NCBI GenBank assembly: GCA_023548195.1
Contig: JAJHZJ010000121.1
Location: 434,001 to 498,000 of the forward strand
Source of the DNA: Bettongia penicillata ogilbyi
Taxonomy: Eukaryota > Chordata > Mammalia > Diprotodontia > Potoroidae
Length of the DNA stretch: 64,000 nucleotides
Direction: 5' to 3'
Part shown: positions 41,214-52,555 of the stretch, piece by piece
How positions within the stretch are numbered: position 1 is the first letter of the stretch
How the letters are laid out: each line of letters starts with the position of its first letter
Translations under genes and position numbers: made by a program
Notes under the pieces: generated by a model
Databases searched by the model: none
What the model was told of the DNA's origin: nothing
Seen by the model: only the letters and a program-made list of their open reading frames with translations

Positions 41214-41947
41214 TGTTGGAATTCTGGCCTGTCAGACTTAGTTATTATCTTTACTGCTTTTAAGGAGGTCTTATTGATGGGGTGCTTGGGTGCCTGTGCT
41301 CGGCCCCCAATTCTAAAATCACATTTCTCTCTAAAAGTCACATTTCACTCCAGCCCCAAAGCACTATCCTGGGCAGTTTCTCCCCAGCCAAAGGACAGCT
41401 TACCCTAGATATCTCTTCCTGATACAGCAGCCAACTAAATTTATTAGTTTGAACCAGCTGTGTACTGACTGAACTGGCTGTGTACTGGGTCATAAAGAGA
41501 TTTCCTACTCACTGACCAATCATATGTATCCTAGACTTAGTCAGACATATACTCCCTTATGTTTATCTTATCTAATAAGATATTGTTGGGAACAGCTTGG
41601 GTATTTCTCAGTCATCCCTGACCCTGCCTTGGGCTATTTCCTGATGAACTCTGGGTAAAATACCTGCACAGTAGATACTAAAAGTTCATGTTCCTTTAAG
41701 AACTAACTACTCCCTAATCTTGCCCTGAATCACCTAGTTAGCACAGTTGGTGTATGTCTTACTATACAATATCCTACATAAACTTTAACTGTACTCTTCT
41801 ACATTTGCAGTTTCCCTAAGAACTCTTGCCCTCTGAAAAACATAATAAATCTTTACCACTTTGACTTCCAGGATGCTTGAGTCTGTGAATTCTTTTAGGA
41901 CAACCCACCCAGGGAACTCCAATCTTGGGGTTCCTGTACCTTTCCAA
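41214..41947 (+). mobile_element. Probable solo LTR (family B, gammaretrovirus-like)
   Basis: Unique to this spot in the window. Features in LTR order: a possible TATA region near 41763 ('tatacaatatcctacat'), AATAAA at 41844-41849, a U5-like 'gcttgagtctgtgaattctt' segment, and an end 'cttggggttcctgtaccttt' followed by CCA. The 5' limit (tgttgg at 41214) is a guess and no matching target duplication was seen. There is no coding sequence. Confidence 0.5.
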
Positions 41948-42128
41948 TCCTTATCATTATGAGCCTGTATAGAGAGAAAATAACGGAGAAGGCAGAATGA
42001 CTTAATGTGTCCATCTCCTCCCTTACCAGATAGCAATATCAAACAGCTTGATTTTTTGCTGAAGGGAAGGAATGGGGAAAGAGAACTCTGAATGTACTTT
42101 TTACCATACTTTGGGATGTTTAAACCAA

Positions 42129-42195
42129 GTGTCCCAAAAGTCTTAGTGCAGTGGTAAGCTTCAGTAGCTTACCACTGCACTGACTTTTGAAATAC
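42129..42195. mobile_element. Palindromic mariner-like MITE
   Basis: A 67-base near-palindrome. Terminal inverted repeats gtgtcccaaaagtc (42129-42142) and gacttttgaaatac (42182-42195) enclose a perfect 16-bp stem, agtgcagtggtaagct (42145-42160) with agcttaccactgcact (42166-42181), around a 5-base loop (tcagt). The size and all-stem structure resemble MADE1-type MITEs derived from mariner elements, which in primates gave rise to hairpin small RNAs. It has no coding capacity and would need a mariner transposase in trans. Confidence 0.75.
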
Positions 42196-42444
42196 CATAT
42201 ATAACATAGGAGAAAAATCCAAATCAGTAAGATTCTCTCTTACCTGTCAAGACACTCTAGCTAAAATAGAATCCTGGCATTTGAAACAGAAAGTCTATAC
42301 CTTTGTCTCTCTCTACATATACAAATCACAGTCTCTCTCCTACCAATTTTCTATTTACTATTAATGATATACACAGATAAAAGCTGTTATGTTTGATCAT
42401 AACTTTATATCTAAAGAGAAGAGGTTTTAAGAGGGGAGAGGAAG

Positions 42445-42695
42445 AAAAAGCATTTATTAAGCGCTGATTATGCATCAGCTACATTAAGTGCTTTACAAAT
42501 ATTATCTCACTTGACCCTCACAATAATCCTGTGAGGTAGGGGCTATTATTTTCTCCATTTCACAATTGAGGAAACCCAGGCAAACAGAGAATAAGTAACT
42601 TGTCCAGGGTCACCCAGCAGTGTCTAAGGTTGGATTTAGGTCTTTGTGACTCTAGACCCAGTATTCAATCTACTACACTAGCAGCTGTGTTAAAA
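42445..42695 (-). repeat. MIR/L2-type SINE, reverse
   Basis: Complete-looking reverse MIR: 'catttattaagcgctgatta', 'aagtgctttacaaatattat', 'ctcacaataatcctgtgagg', 'caattgaggaaacccaggca', 'gtaacttgtccagggtcacc' and a degenerate head. Confidence 0.75.
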
Positions 42696-43635
42696 TACTG
42701 ATTAAATCGGATGTTATGGATAAACTTAAAAGAGCAAAAAACCACAGTAAAATTTTGCTGCATTATGGGAAAGGAAGAAAAGAAACACTGGCAGGGTGGG
42801 GAGGGGATTGAAGCAATCCACAGTTTCCTAATAAGAAAGTTCAACAGGCCTCATTGGGTTACAGCTACACCCCTTCTCAAGTAGTCAAACATCCCCCTCT
42901 TCCATTGGAGGGACTCAGTCTATATTCTCTCTCTTTCTCTCCTGAGGGGATGCAAATCATGTATTTAGTCAGTCTCTCTCAAATCCTTTGCTCTGATGGA
43001 TGCACAAGAAGAGAAAACAGCAGTGTTGTTTTGGGATGCCAACTGAATGGAACCAGCTTCCAACCTGTGGGTGGCTGGAGCCTAACAAGACTAGAGATAG
43101 GAGTCAGGAATCAGGCAGAAGTTTAATCTGAAGTGAGGGAAATGGTTTGCAAGCAAGGACATGTGTGCCAGAGCCCCGCTCCTCCTGGGTGGAACCGAGG
43201 CAGTGGGGCAGAGGAGATCTCAATACTTTTACCAATAACTACACAGTGAGCAGTAGCCCTGACAATGAGGGGTAATGGCAATAATGAAGCAAGTTGGATT
43301 CACACAGTGTTTCATGAGCAGAAACAATTCTGGGCTCTTGCTGAGGCTGGGATCATCCAGAGGGTGAACGCAAAACATTATTATGCCACGTGCTGGGCAC
43401 AGCCTGCTTGCTGGGCTTTACCTCTGGAGAACAGGGTGTCTCCTAGTATCTTGAAAGGGACTGCATTTCCCTGAAGTTTACACAGCTAGACTCTGAAAAC
43501 TTCATTTTACGGGAGGAAAGTGCTCACTTAATTCATAAATTACTTTGTAAAACTTTCAAATTATACAAATATCTACTATGATTATGTTGTATTATAAAAC
43601 TGCTCCCAAGATTGATGCCATCCATTCTGAGTTCC
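42696..43635. other. Non-coding, no recognised feature
   Basis: Moderately GC-rich sequence. Forward frames 42854-43126 (90 codons) and 43265-43474 (69 codons) lack recognisable motifs, splice context or a promoter, and are not called as genes. Confidence 0.4.
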
Positions 43636-43639
43636 ATCT

Positions 43640-44960
43640 TCTATTGTATGCACCTCTAAATCTCTTTTTGTTCTCAGTCAGAACACCCATCAGGATCCTT
43701 ACTTGCACTTCCTTATTCTAGTTTCAAAGGATTAACTGACTCACCTCACTGTTCAGATTAGTTCTTCCAATCATACTCAATCCTATCGATTTCCATCTCC
43801 TTCAGGACCTTGATTCATCAATCATCCCCTCTCTCTTTCATAGTTAATCTCTTCCCCTTCTACCAATATACGGGCTCAAAGGTCCTTTATTCTTTTTTCA
43901 AGGCAAATGTCCTTTAATCCTGCTTTCCTCTTCATGCATCATTCTATGTCTTTCTTCCTAATCTCTGCTAAATTCCTAGAAGGAATAATCCTTATTGATT
44001 ATTTCTGCTTCCATACCATCTAGTCATTCCTCAGTTCTGTATAACATGGCTTCTATCCCTATTTATATCTACTGAAATTCCTCACTATATAGTCACCAAT
44101 GTTACCTAACTTCCAAATCCAATTCCTTTATTTTAGTACTCATTATTCTTGATCTTTCAGTATTACTTAATATTGCTGATTGTCTTTTCCTGCAAACTCC
44201 CTTGAATTCTAATGGCACCACTCTTTCCTGACTTTCTTACTTGTCTAAATATTCATTTTATTTTCATCACTTCATTATCTTCTTTCCACCCTCAGTATAA
44301 ATGCTTCTTAAGATTCCATCCTTTTTCTTGCCTTCTTCTTCCTTCCTCTATTGTTTCTTCCTCACAGATCCTATCCACTCTCATGGCTTTAATTATCATT
44401 ATATAGACAACTCACAAGCATAAATGTTGATCTTTAGGATCTTCTACTAAGCGTTAGTCCTGTGTCTCCACAGTGCCTCCCAGATATCTATGCCTGTATA
44501 GATAAAATAATGCCACCTTCAAACTCAGTATGTCCAAATGGAAGTCCTAATCTTACCCTTCTCCCTCTCAATGTCCTGATTTCTGCTAATATTACTACTG
44601 CCTTTTAAAATATTCCAACTCAAATTCTTAGTCATCTTTGACTCCATCCTCTTCTCATTTCCTATATTTGGAATAAATGTACTCTCTCATCATCTTTGCT
44701 TCATGGAGGTCTTTCTTTTCTTCAGTAGTACTACTTTCCAGATGAAGCTTTTCCTTATCCCCACATTTCTAATGCTCTCTGTTCTTCACTACCTTGTATT
44801 TATTCTACATCTATTTATATATGTACATGTTGTCTGTCACCACTAATAGAATGCAAGGTACTTAAGAACAGCAGAAGAGGCAGTGTTTGTCTTTGTCCCC
44901 AATGAATATCCCCAGCATATAAAAAGAACTTAATAAAAACTTATTGATTGATTTATAATG
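43640..44960 (+). mobile_element. L2 LINE, ORF2 3' half and 3' UTR (forward)
   Basis: Follows L2 order: 'gctgattgtcttttcctgca' and 'attctaatggcaccactctt' (after the RT D-x-A-x-F-D block), 'catggctttaattatcatta', 'ctcagtatgtccaaatggaa', 'tcatctttgactccatcctc', then the 3' UTR and the terminal 'gaatatccccagcatataaa', 'aataaaaacttattgatt'. Reading frames are destroyed throughout. Confidence 0.7.
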
Positions 44961-44964
44961 TTTT

Positions 44965-45450
44965 TCTTCAGTGCAAAGATCTCTAGGGCTCTCTATTGCC
45001 TCTAAGGTAAAACATAAACTCCTTCACTAACAGTCCTACTCAATCATGTCCTCACTTACTTTTTACTCTTATTTCACATTATTCCATCTCATTCATGTTA
45101 CATTTCATACAAATAGAACTACCATTTCCTAATATCTCCTAGCATCCTCACTCCTTCACCCTTTCATGCATGCCATTTCCCAAAGAATGGAAAGCTATTG
45201 GCTCTTTATCCACATTAATTGGTCTCTCTCTTTCTTCAAGGTCCAGCTCAGATATCATCTCATCTGTGAAACTTTGCCTCCTCTTCCCAACTTAAAATGA
45301 TCTTTCCTTCCTCAATTTTTTTCTATAGCATTTTGTCTTACTCTTCCTCTGCCTGAATTACATTCTATCTTATATGATACATATATGAAGGTATACTCAA
45401 TCCTTTGGTAGATTGTAAACTCCTTGGGGACAACTGTATTTTTTAAAATG
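44965..45450 (+). mobile_element. Second L2 3' end (forward)
   Basis: A second, shorter L2 terminal segment directly after the first: 'ctctctattgcctctaaggt', 'cccaaagaatggaaagctat', 'ttcaaggtccagctcagata', 'gaaactttgcctcctcttcc' and 'gattgtaaactccttgggga'. It repeats family positions already covered by 43.6-44.96 kb, so it is a separate copy or a local duplication. Confidence 0.65.
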
Positions 45451-45454
45451 CTTA

Positions 45455-45545
45455 ACATTTAAAAGATTTGAGTTCCAAATTTTATCCCTCCCTCTCCTCC
45501 CTCATTCTTGAAATGGTAAGCAATCAGATATAGGTTATACAGGTG
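45455..45545 (-). mobile_element. L1 3' tip, reverse
   Basis: 'atttgagttccaaattttat', 'ccctccctctcctccctcat' and 'ggtaagcaatcagatatagg' equal the reverse of an L1 3' terminus. Only about 90 bases. Confidence 0.6.
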
Positions 45546-45905
45546 CAGAAGATGAGATTTTTAGATGACACATGAAGGAAACCAAGGAAACCAGGAAGTG
45601 GAAATGAGGAGGAAGAGTATTCCAGGAAAAGAAGGAGTTATTAAAGTTACTAAAATCTTTAGGGCCAAGAAATGGAGTGTCTGGTTTGAAGGCCAACCAG
45701 GAAGCTATTATTGCTAGATCAAAGAGTATGCAGATTAGTGTAAGACATAAGAACACTGGAAATATTGAGGAGAGGGGCATCCACTAGGTTATAAAAATCT
45801 TTGAATGTCAAATAGAGGTTCTTGTATATGATCCTGGAGGTAATTGGGAGCCAATAGAATTTAATGAGTAGTGAGATAACATGTTAAGACCTGATATGAC
45901 AAACA
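45546..45905 (-). mobile_element. L2 LINE 3' UTR (reverse)
   Basis: 'aggaagagtattccaggaaa', 'gccaaccaggaagctattat', 'ggttataaaaatctttgaat', 'tgatcctggaggtaattggg' and 'agccaatagaatttaatgag'. L2-type sequence appears again at about 48.2 kb, so the ORF1-bearing element between could be an insertion. Confidence 0.65.
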
Positions 45906-47540
45906 AAATGTTGAACTGTTCATTTTCTCTGCCAAGACCCCAATCCATGTTATAAAACAAAGTCCAATCCTATGTCCCAGTTACCCCTCCCTCCTTCCAG
46001 GATCCTGCAGACCTAAATTACAGGCTGCAGAAGAAGTCTGCTAGGGTCTCAGGGGAGATAGAGCCTTCACAGGAGAGTGGAGGAAAAGAAAGAAAAAGGC
46101 AGGATCTGTGTTTGGACTTGAAATAGACCTCAAGCTCACATCCTAACCCCCCAGACTCCATAAAATATTGGATATTCAAACTCCAAATGACAGAAACCAC
46201 TCTAGTTGCAGTGGTATCAGTGTGTCAATACTGCTGAATCAGAGAACTGAAGGACAAAGGCAATGGGACAAGATGCTGTGGTGGGGGGAGGGTCTATGCA
46301 GCACTCCACTAGGCCTGAGGAAAAGAATCTAATATTTAGTTGACCCTCAAAAGTCTCTTGGGACAATGTACTTAGTGTGGGAAAGGCTGAGGAACTTTAA
46401 GATCCAGCCAGCAAGGAAATCATAATCAGAGGGGAAAGGAGTCAGAAAATGAAATATGGTGGAAAGTAAGGGAGAAAAGTTTGAAAGAAGGAAACTCAAA
46501 GACCTGGAACATAAGCAAAGAGGAAAACATTAATAACAGAAGGAAATAGGGCCTCTAGATTTAATAAAAAAAATTCAGGCATCTATAAATAAATACTGCA
46601 AAACAATAGAAAATAATCCAACAGTTGATTAGACATAGGATCCTATGGAATTGAAGAAGAACATGGAACCACAACGTGTTATTCCTGAGTGGTTTAAAAA
46701 AGAAATAAAAATTATGAGAGAATTTATGGCCTACACAGCAAAAATAATGGGCAGGATAGAAAAACTAGCAATGGCAAGTCTCATCAAAGAAACAAAAGAG
46801 ATAATGGATTGGGAGGACAGATACACAAAAGTGAAGAACAATCTAGAAGCAGAGAAGCAAAAAAAATAACACTAAAAGAAAATATGCTCTCTATTCAAGC
46901 AAAACATCTCAAAGAGAAGATACATAGAAACAACCTTAACAAGGAATGGTAAGAATATGACAAATAAATGGCACCATAATACAATAAATAATAAAAGAAA
47001 ACAGACAAGCACTTCTGAACAAAGGAAATCAAATATGAATTGAAAGAATTCATAGATCATCTCCAGGAAAAAAACAAACAAACCCAAAGGCTACCAACTT
47101 CAAGATACAGAGTAGCTAAATTGAACAATTCCTTTGAGAAACAACAAACTCTGCAAGTGACCAGGAATAAGACCTTTAAATACAAAGAAAAGGAAATTCA
47201 AATAACTCAAGATTATTCTGTATCTACCAAAAAAAAAAGTAGGAGGAAATGGACCAATGTGTCCTGCAGAGCAATGACACTCAGGATGCAACTCAGGGTG
47301 ACCTGCCCTGAAAATATGAGTTTAACTATAAACGAAAAAGATGGATAAAGAAGCATTTGAAACATTCTTAGAAAGAAAACCAGACCAAAAGAGAATATGT
47401 TTCTTGAGTACCCCAGGCAACAGAAATGCAAGAGAGGAGAACGAAAGCCAAAGCCAAAGAAAGAAACTGCAACAAAGTGATGACAGAGTACCATTAAGAG
47501 ACTTTTTTCTAAATGGTTACAAGGAGACAAGGTAAAGATG
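45906..47540 (+). mobile_element. Old ORF1-only (HAL1-like) element, diverged
   Basis: Contains a highly diverged L1/HAL1 ORF1 (see next entry) with some 700 bases of possible 5' UTR before it, and no detectable ORF2 after it. The boundaries are set only by where L2-like sequence stops and restarts. This is a different, older family from the 26 and 39 kb elements. Confidence 0.45.
46645..47535 (+). pseudogene. Diverged L1/HAL1-type ORF1 remnant
   Basis: Three open pieces (46645-46869, 47040-47348, 47341-47535) follow ORF1 order. The first is a charged, helix-rich, coiled-coil-like segment. The second begins KEFIDHLQEKNKQ and continues through RYRVAKLNNS and KEKEIQITQDYSVST to LRVTCPENMSL. 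The 27.5 kb ORF1 has at the same places EFTDHLLKEI, IVAKFQNS, GNTIRITQDLAAST and PRITYPAKLSI. The third contains AFETFLERKPDQKR, where the other copies have AFLMKRPELKRK. The conserved YPAKLS is thus CPENMS. The residues beyond are not recognised. Dead element protein, not a host gene. Confidence 0.7.
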
Positions 47541-48225
47541 GAAGTTAGGTGGAGATAACAGTAGAGGGGTAGGCCTGGATAGAATGCTATGATACCTTGT
47601 CTACAGATGAATCAATGCTTTTTTGGTAGGACATAACAAAATCAGAGGATACATGAAATAATAATGGCAAGCAGGGAGATAGATTGGAATATGTGATGTT
47701 TCCAAGTCACACTGAGGGCAATTGAGAGTTACCCATAAGGGGAAGGTGATTCCCTATAAATTCTTGGGAATAGAAGAGCATGTAGAGGAGCAGTGAGGAG
47801 GCAAAGAGTGAAGGATAGAAAAAGGGTGGGGGAAAGAAGGCCTTGGTTTGGTGGCAGAAGGGGATTTCACTAATAAATGCCTTCATGGGTGAAGACAGAT
47901 GTAAAAAGGGAGCTATGGGATTTGGTTATTGAAAAGATCATTTGTTCTATTTCAAGTGCAGAACTTGGGGTGGCAGAGTTGGAATGGGGAAAGCTGATAA
48001 CCAGGGGAAATGTGTAGGTCAGTGATGGGCTGCATAATCATGGACTTGAGTGGGGGGGGTTGGGAGGGAGAGAAAGGCGGGGTCAAGAGGAGGAGGAGGT
48101 GCAGTGCTACATGAGGCAGTTTTCTCTCTGTCACCTGTAGGGAAGCATGGCACAATGATAAAGAGGAACCTGTGGGGCAAGCTCTACAGGGCAGTGGAAT
48201 TAACTGCATTTAAGGAGAAAGCTCC
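47541..48225. other. G-rich non-coding stretch, partly unassigned
   Basis: Purine-rich sequence, probably old L2 or LTR debris, with a G-rich run at 48050-48100 ('gtggggggggttgggaggga'). No gene or clear repeat boundary was recognised. Confidence 0.35.
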
Positions 48226-48229
48226 AAAG

Positions 48230-48518
48230 GTATGTCTCAGACCAACCTGATAGGAGTATCAGAGGACAGAAGGGGGCCACATTCAAGAAACGCTGCAAAT
48301 CTTGGACAAATCTTGGGAAAACACATGGTGAATGAGATATAGTGGGAGAGTTGAGGATGAGCCTAGGGGACTGGAAGGATGGTGGTACCCTGAATGGTGT
48401 TAGGGAATTTTGGAAAGTGGGAGGGTTTAGAGGGAAAGACAATGAGTTTGGTTTTAGATATTTTGTATGTCTACAGGACATCCAGGTCAAGATGTCTAAT
48501 AGGCAGTTGGAGATGTGA
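48230..48518 (-). mobile_element. L2 LINE, ORF2 C-terminal part (reverse)
   Basis: 'aaggatggtggtaccctgaa', 'agggtttagagggaaagaca', 'atgagtttggttttagatat', 'ggacatccaggtcaagatgt' and 'ctaataggcagttggagatg' are collinear with reverse L2. Confidence 0.75.
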
Positions 48519-48524
48519 GTCCAT

Positions 48525-48650
48525 ACCTATCATTTTAATAGATGAGGAAACCTGAGGCCTAAGGAGTTTTAGTGACTTGCCCAAGAAGTAAGCATCAAAG
48601 TCAGAATTTGAATCAGTTTCCTTTCCTCTGTACCCTGTTATCACTTCACC
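48525..48650 (-). repeat. MIR-type SINE fragment
   Basis: 'aatagatgaggaaacctgag' and 'gtgacttgcccaagaagtaa', then a weak head. Confidence 0.6.
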
Positions 48651-49035
48651 ATGAAACTCTGTACCACCATTAGGCTAGATTATGTTCTGTTCCTTAACAT
48701 ACCTTTTGCTTTCCTACCTCTGTGTCTTTGCACATATGGTCCATGATGCTAAGACTGCCTCCTTCTGTATTTTCATGTAGTCATTTTTTATGCTCCCATG
48801 AAAATCCAACATTATCTCATCCATGAAGCCTGTCCTGATATCCTTTGTTAGTAATCATCTGCTTCCTTGGAATCAACTTGGCACTTATTTTTTGTAGATC
48901 TCAAGTGCACTTATTCTGTATTAATGTATGCCTCGGTCTTAATCTCCTACTAGACAATGAACCCTATGAGAGCTTTCTTTCTCAGTGTCTAGAAGAGTAT
49001 TCTCTATAATAGCAGATGCTTATTAAATGTATGTT
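48651..49035 (+). mobile_element. L2 LINE 3' end (forward)
   Basis: 'cctctgtgtctttgcacata', 'tcatccatgaagcctgtcct', 'aatgaaccctatgagagctt', 'tctctataatagcagatgct' and 'tattaaatgtatgttgat' in L2 order. Confidence 0.65.
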
Positions 49036-49074
49036 GATATAATTTTTAAATTGTACTAGCCTTACCCCCAGCAT

Positions 49075-49265
49075 ATAGTGTGCCCCCAGCATGCCATAAT
49101 TCTAGAATTAAAAAGGTTGATTCAAGTTTTACCTCCAGCACATCTTGTCTATGACCTGTGACCCTTGGCAAGTCACTGAACCTGTCAATGCCCCAGACAA
49201 TGTTCAAAGACTATAAATTGCAAAGCTGAATTAGTAGAAGCAGTTTCTGTAACATTCTAGAAACT
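49075..49265 (+). repeat. tRNA-derived SINE fragment
   Basis: 'gaattaaaaaggttgattca', 'agttttacctccagcacatc', 'ctgtgacccttggcaagtca' and 'ctataaattgcaaagctgaa', a MIR/THER-like organisation similar to the copies at 16.4 and 59.9 kb. Confidence 0.55.
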
Positions 49266-49689
49266 CTCAAAATAAAATATATAGATAGACATCTATCTAT
49301 ATATGACATTGAATGGGAGGAAAAGTGTAGATGTAAATCTTTAAAAACTACCAAAGAATCAAAGATGATGCTCTATCTAAGGAGGTATACAAGAGGAAAA
49401 AGAAATGGTTGTGCCTTCTCTTGCAGCTATCCTAACTGATAATGAATGCAGGAACAATGACAACTGCAATGACAGGTAGAGGCAGTGAAAAAAATCAGTA
49501 CTAATCGATTAGCTCTCCAAGAATTAGGTCTCGTTGGCTGATGAACAGAGTACAACTCAATAGGGGATGTAGCATGCCATCTAGCGTCTCATACAGTCTT
49601 GAACTTCAAAGAGTGAGTACTTAGACAATAAATCAGCAATTAGTAGAAGCAAGTGTGAGTTCACTAAGTAACTTCACTTCCTTTTTTGA

Positions 49690-50395
49690 AAGGGTTGCTT
49701 GACTGTTAGGATCAAGACAATAAGGCATTTCATGAAGCCAACCATGACATCCTTATAGATGAGATGAGGAGATATGGGCTGGGTGACAATTTAGGTAGGT
49801 AAATTCAAAACTTGTTGAATACTGATTCTTGGCATATTAAAAGAGTATTAATTAATAGATGTAGGCCAAAGTGGGGGACTCTCTGATGGTGTGCTTCAGA
49901 GCTTTGTAATTGTCCTTGCTGTATTCACCATTTTTAGCAGTGTCTTAGAAGAAGACACAAAAGTCATGCTAATCAAATCTGCAGAATACAAAAAAGAGGA
50001 ATGACAGATCCCATGGCAGGATCATGAGTCAAAAAGATTGACAGGCTAAAATGAAAGCAACAAGATGGAACTCAACAGGGATAAATGTAAAGCTTTAAAC
50101 TGAGATTTTAAACTTTTCACAAGAGGACAATGGAAGGAGATCTGCCTAGAGAGCAGTTCATGTGAAAAAAAGGTCGAGACTTTAGCTGACTACAAATTAA
50201 TTTGAGCTCTGTACTGTGGCTACTAAAACTTGTTAATGCAATCTTATTGATCGATTACTGAGAGTATTCAAGTGGACATTGGAGGACCATCTGTGAGATA
50301 TATCGATAACAGGCATTTTCCCACTGAGAGGGAGATTGGACTAAATGATTTCTAAGATCATTTCCAATCCTAAGACTAATGATTCATTAAATCCC
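49690..50395 (+). mobile_element. CR1/L3-clade LINE, RT end to 3' terminus
   Basis: 'gggctgggtgacaatttagg' through 'agcagtgtcttagaagaaga', then 'atgctaatcaaatctgcaga' (the F-x-D-D region degraded), 'caacagggataaatgtaaag', 'gagagcagttcatgtgaaaa', and the 3' end 'ttggactaaatgatttctaa' and 'gatcatttccaatcctaaga'. It is the best forward example of this family here. No open frame. Confidence 0.65.
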
Positions 50396-50399
50396 TCCA

Positions 50400-51945
50400 G
50401 AAGGATAATTTTAAATCCAAAAATAGGAGTGAAAATAAATATTATTCTATCTTTTAAAATGTGTCCAAATACAGTATGTACTTCTATGTGAATACATACC
50501 TAAAGCCCTCTCTTTATTTGTCACCACCTTATCAGAACAAGGTAGATTTACGTTACAAAAGAGAAAATGAAGAATTGTAGAAATTAACAAGCAAAAAATT
50601 TCTTATTCAGTGGTCTTCTATTTCAACCAATTGTCTTTCATCATTTAGGTTCTTTTATTTAACACAATAGTTCAGTTTCCTCACAAACCAGATCTTAGCC
50701 TCTAGAGAAGCTCTACCCAGTTTTTCCTTTCCCGTGTTGAGAAATCCACATTTTGGAAAGAGGAACTAGTGGCTAAGAAAGGTCTGAGGTTACCCAACAG
50801 AAGGACATCTCCCCCACTCCCATCTCTACCAGATGTTGAAGATGCTAATCTCACTTATGTCTAATTTGATGCATCAGTATTAACATGGATGATCTGAGGG
50901 TCTACTAAAATTAGAGAATAGTAGGAAAAATATCATGTTACATTGTAGTCTGATGTTAGCACTAGGCTTAAGTTCTCTTTTCTTCTTTCCTTATGATCTT
51001 ATTATTGAAAATTATGCACAACTTAAAAGCAAAGATGTATTTCTTTGAAAAACCAGGATGGGAAATACACAGGACTATAAAGAATAACTATATCAACATT
51101 TTAGAGAGCACTGTTGAGATAGACCAGCTGTTGGTTACTAAGGAAAGTTGGCTGTTGAAGTAAAGAACTGGTTCATTTAGAAATTAGTCCAGGATTATGC
51201 AGAGAAATTGTCTACTTTTACTCATTTCCCAGTACAATGATGCTACTGCTTCCACATAATTCACTAACTGCTTTTGAGTTGGACACAGCCTCTTCTAATT
51301 AAATTCATCAGAAAATATCCTCACATTGATTTGAGGAGGGTTTTTCAGGAGTGGCATTCAAGCATAGACTTCAAAATTAGTGACAGCCATCTCCTCTTCT
51401 CCTACATGGATTATTAGCTTCATGGTTTGATATTTAGATTTTTTTTTGATGGCACTTTATAAAAGTGAAATTAGGTTTGTAAAACTTGTTTCTTTTGCTT
51501 TTGGGGGAGGGGTCAGTTTGTTAGTTGGTTTTAGGGGGGTGATTAGGGGTTTGACACAGGCAGATACACAAGCTATCAGTGAGTGGTCTAGAGGTTTGCC
51601 ATTCAATTTCTTGTTTTCTGACTATCCCCTTTATTTGCTCAGATGCTCAAACTTCCCCATCCTCACCCCACTGTGGCAAAACCACATAAGAGTTTGAGGC
51701 TCTTGTTTCCTTCAAACCTCTCCACCCACCCCCCAACTTCCCCAGCCCTTCCAATCCTAACAAAGAATCACAAAAAACCAACCCAGAGTACTTTAATTCT
51801 TCTGGGCATAGAGACCATGGGATTTTTAAGGTTCCTAAATATTTTGCTTCCTGGGGAAACTCAAAATATTTTCTGATTTACCAGGTAAGCTGGGATTGAA
51901 AACGATGACTATAATAATATAAATTTAAAAGAACACCTTTAAAAT
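50400..51945. other. Non-coding, no recognised feature
   Basis: About 1.5 kb of unassigned sequence. Open frames of 83 and 77 codons at 51446-51876 overlap and are rich in simple Pro/Leu codons from a C-rich stretch. No motif was recognised. Confidence 0.4.
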
Positions 51946-51949
51946 AAAG

Positions 51950-52020
51950 CCAAAAGCTGAGTACAATATTTGGTACATAGAATCTGTTTAATAAGTGATT
52001 GACTGATTGGTTGGTTGAAT
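51950..52020 (+). mobile_element. L2 LINE 3' tip
   Basis: 'gctgagtacaatatttggta', 'catagaatctgtttaataag' and a short TGAT(T) repeat typical of the L2 end. Confidence 0.5.
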
Positions 52021-52294
52021 AATTGTAATGACAAATCTTGGCCATAGAGAACAGAAGGAGAAACGTATTTCTCTCCTAGGGGAAATAGGGGACATCAAGA
52101 GTAGAGCTGCTCTTGTTGCTAGATAAAGTCACTTCATTAATTGTTTTTGCTTAACTGCTTTTCTTTATTATAAGAAAGGGTTCATTGGGGACTGTGGTGG
52201 GGGGAGGTGGGAGAAAGGAAGGCATGGTTTATTTAGAAGTGACTAGTGACTCTTTTTAAAGGACTCAATAAAGTTCATTACTATTAATAATAGC

Positions 52295-52320
52295 TGAAAT
52301 ATATATATATATATATATAC
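52295..52320. repeat. AT microsatellite
   Basis: (AT)n immediately before the reverse MIR at 52.3 kb. Confidence 0.95.
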
Positions 52321-52321
52321 A

Positions 52322-52552
52322 TAAACTATCATATGGTTTACAAAACACTTTACAAATAACTCATTTGATCTGTGTAATAACACTGGGAGGTGATATTATC
52401 CCTGTTTTACAGATGAGGAAACTTGAGGCAGAGGTAAGTGACTTACCCAGAGTCACACAGCCAGTGAACATGTGAGGTCAGATCTGAATTGAAGGCTTCC
52501 TACCTTCAGGCCCAGTACTCTATCCACTGAACCACCTAGCTGTTTCATTTTA
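52322..52552 (-). repeat. MIR/THER1-type SINE, reverse, well preserved
   Basis: 'atatggtttacaaaacactt', 'ctgtgtaataacactgggag', 'acagatgaggaaacttgagg', 'gacttacccagagtcacaca' and a head ending 'tccactgaaccacctagctg'. It is one of the clearest MIR/THER1 copies. Confidence 0.8.
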
Positions 52553-52555
52553 TTA

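Noticed and set aside
48045..48110. G-rich run as a regulatory G-quadruplex promoter
   Set aside because: Sits in decayed repeat sequence with no gene nearby; composition alone does not support a function.
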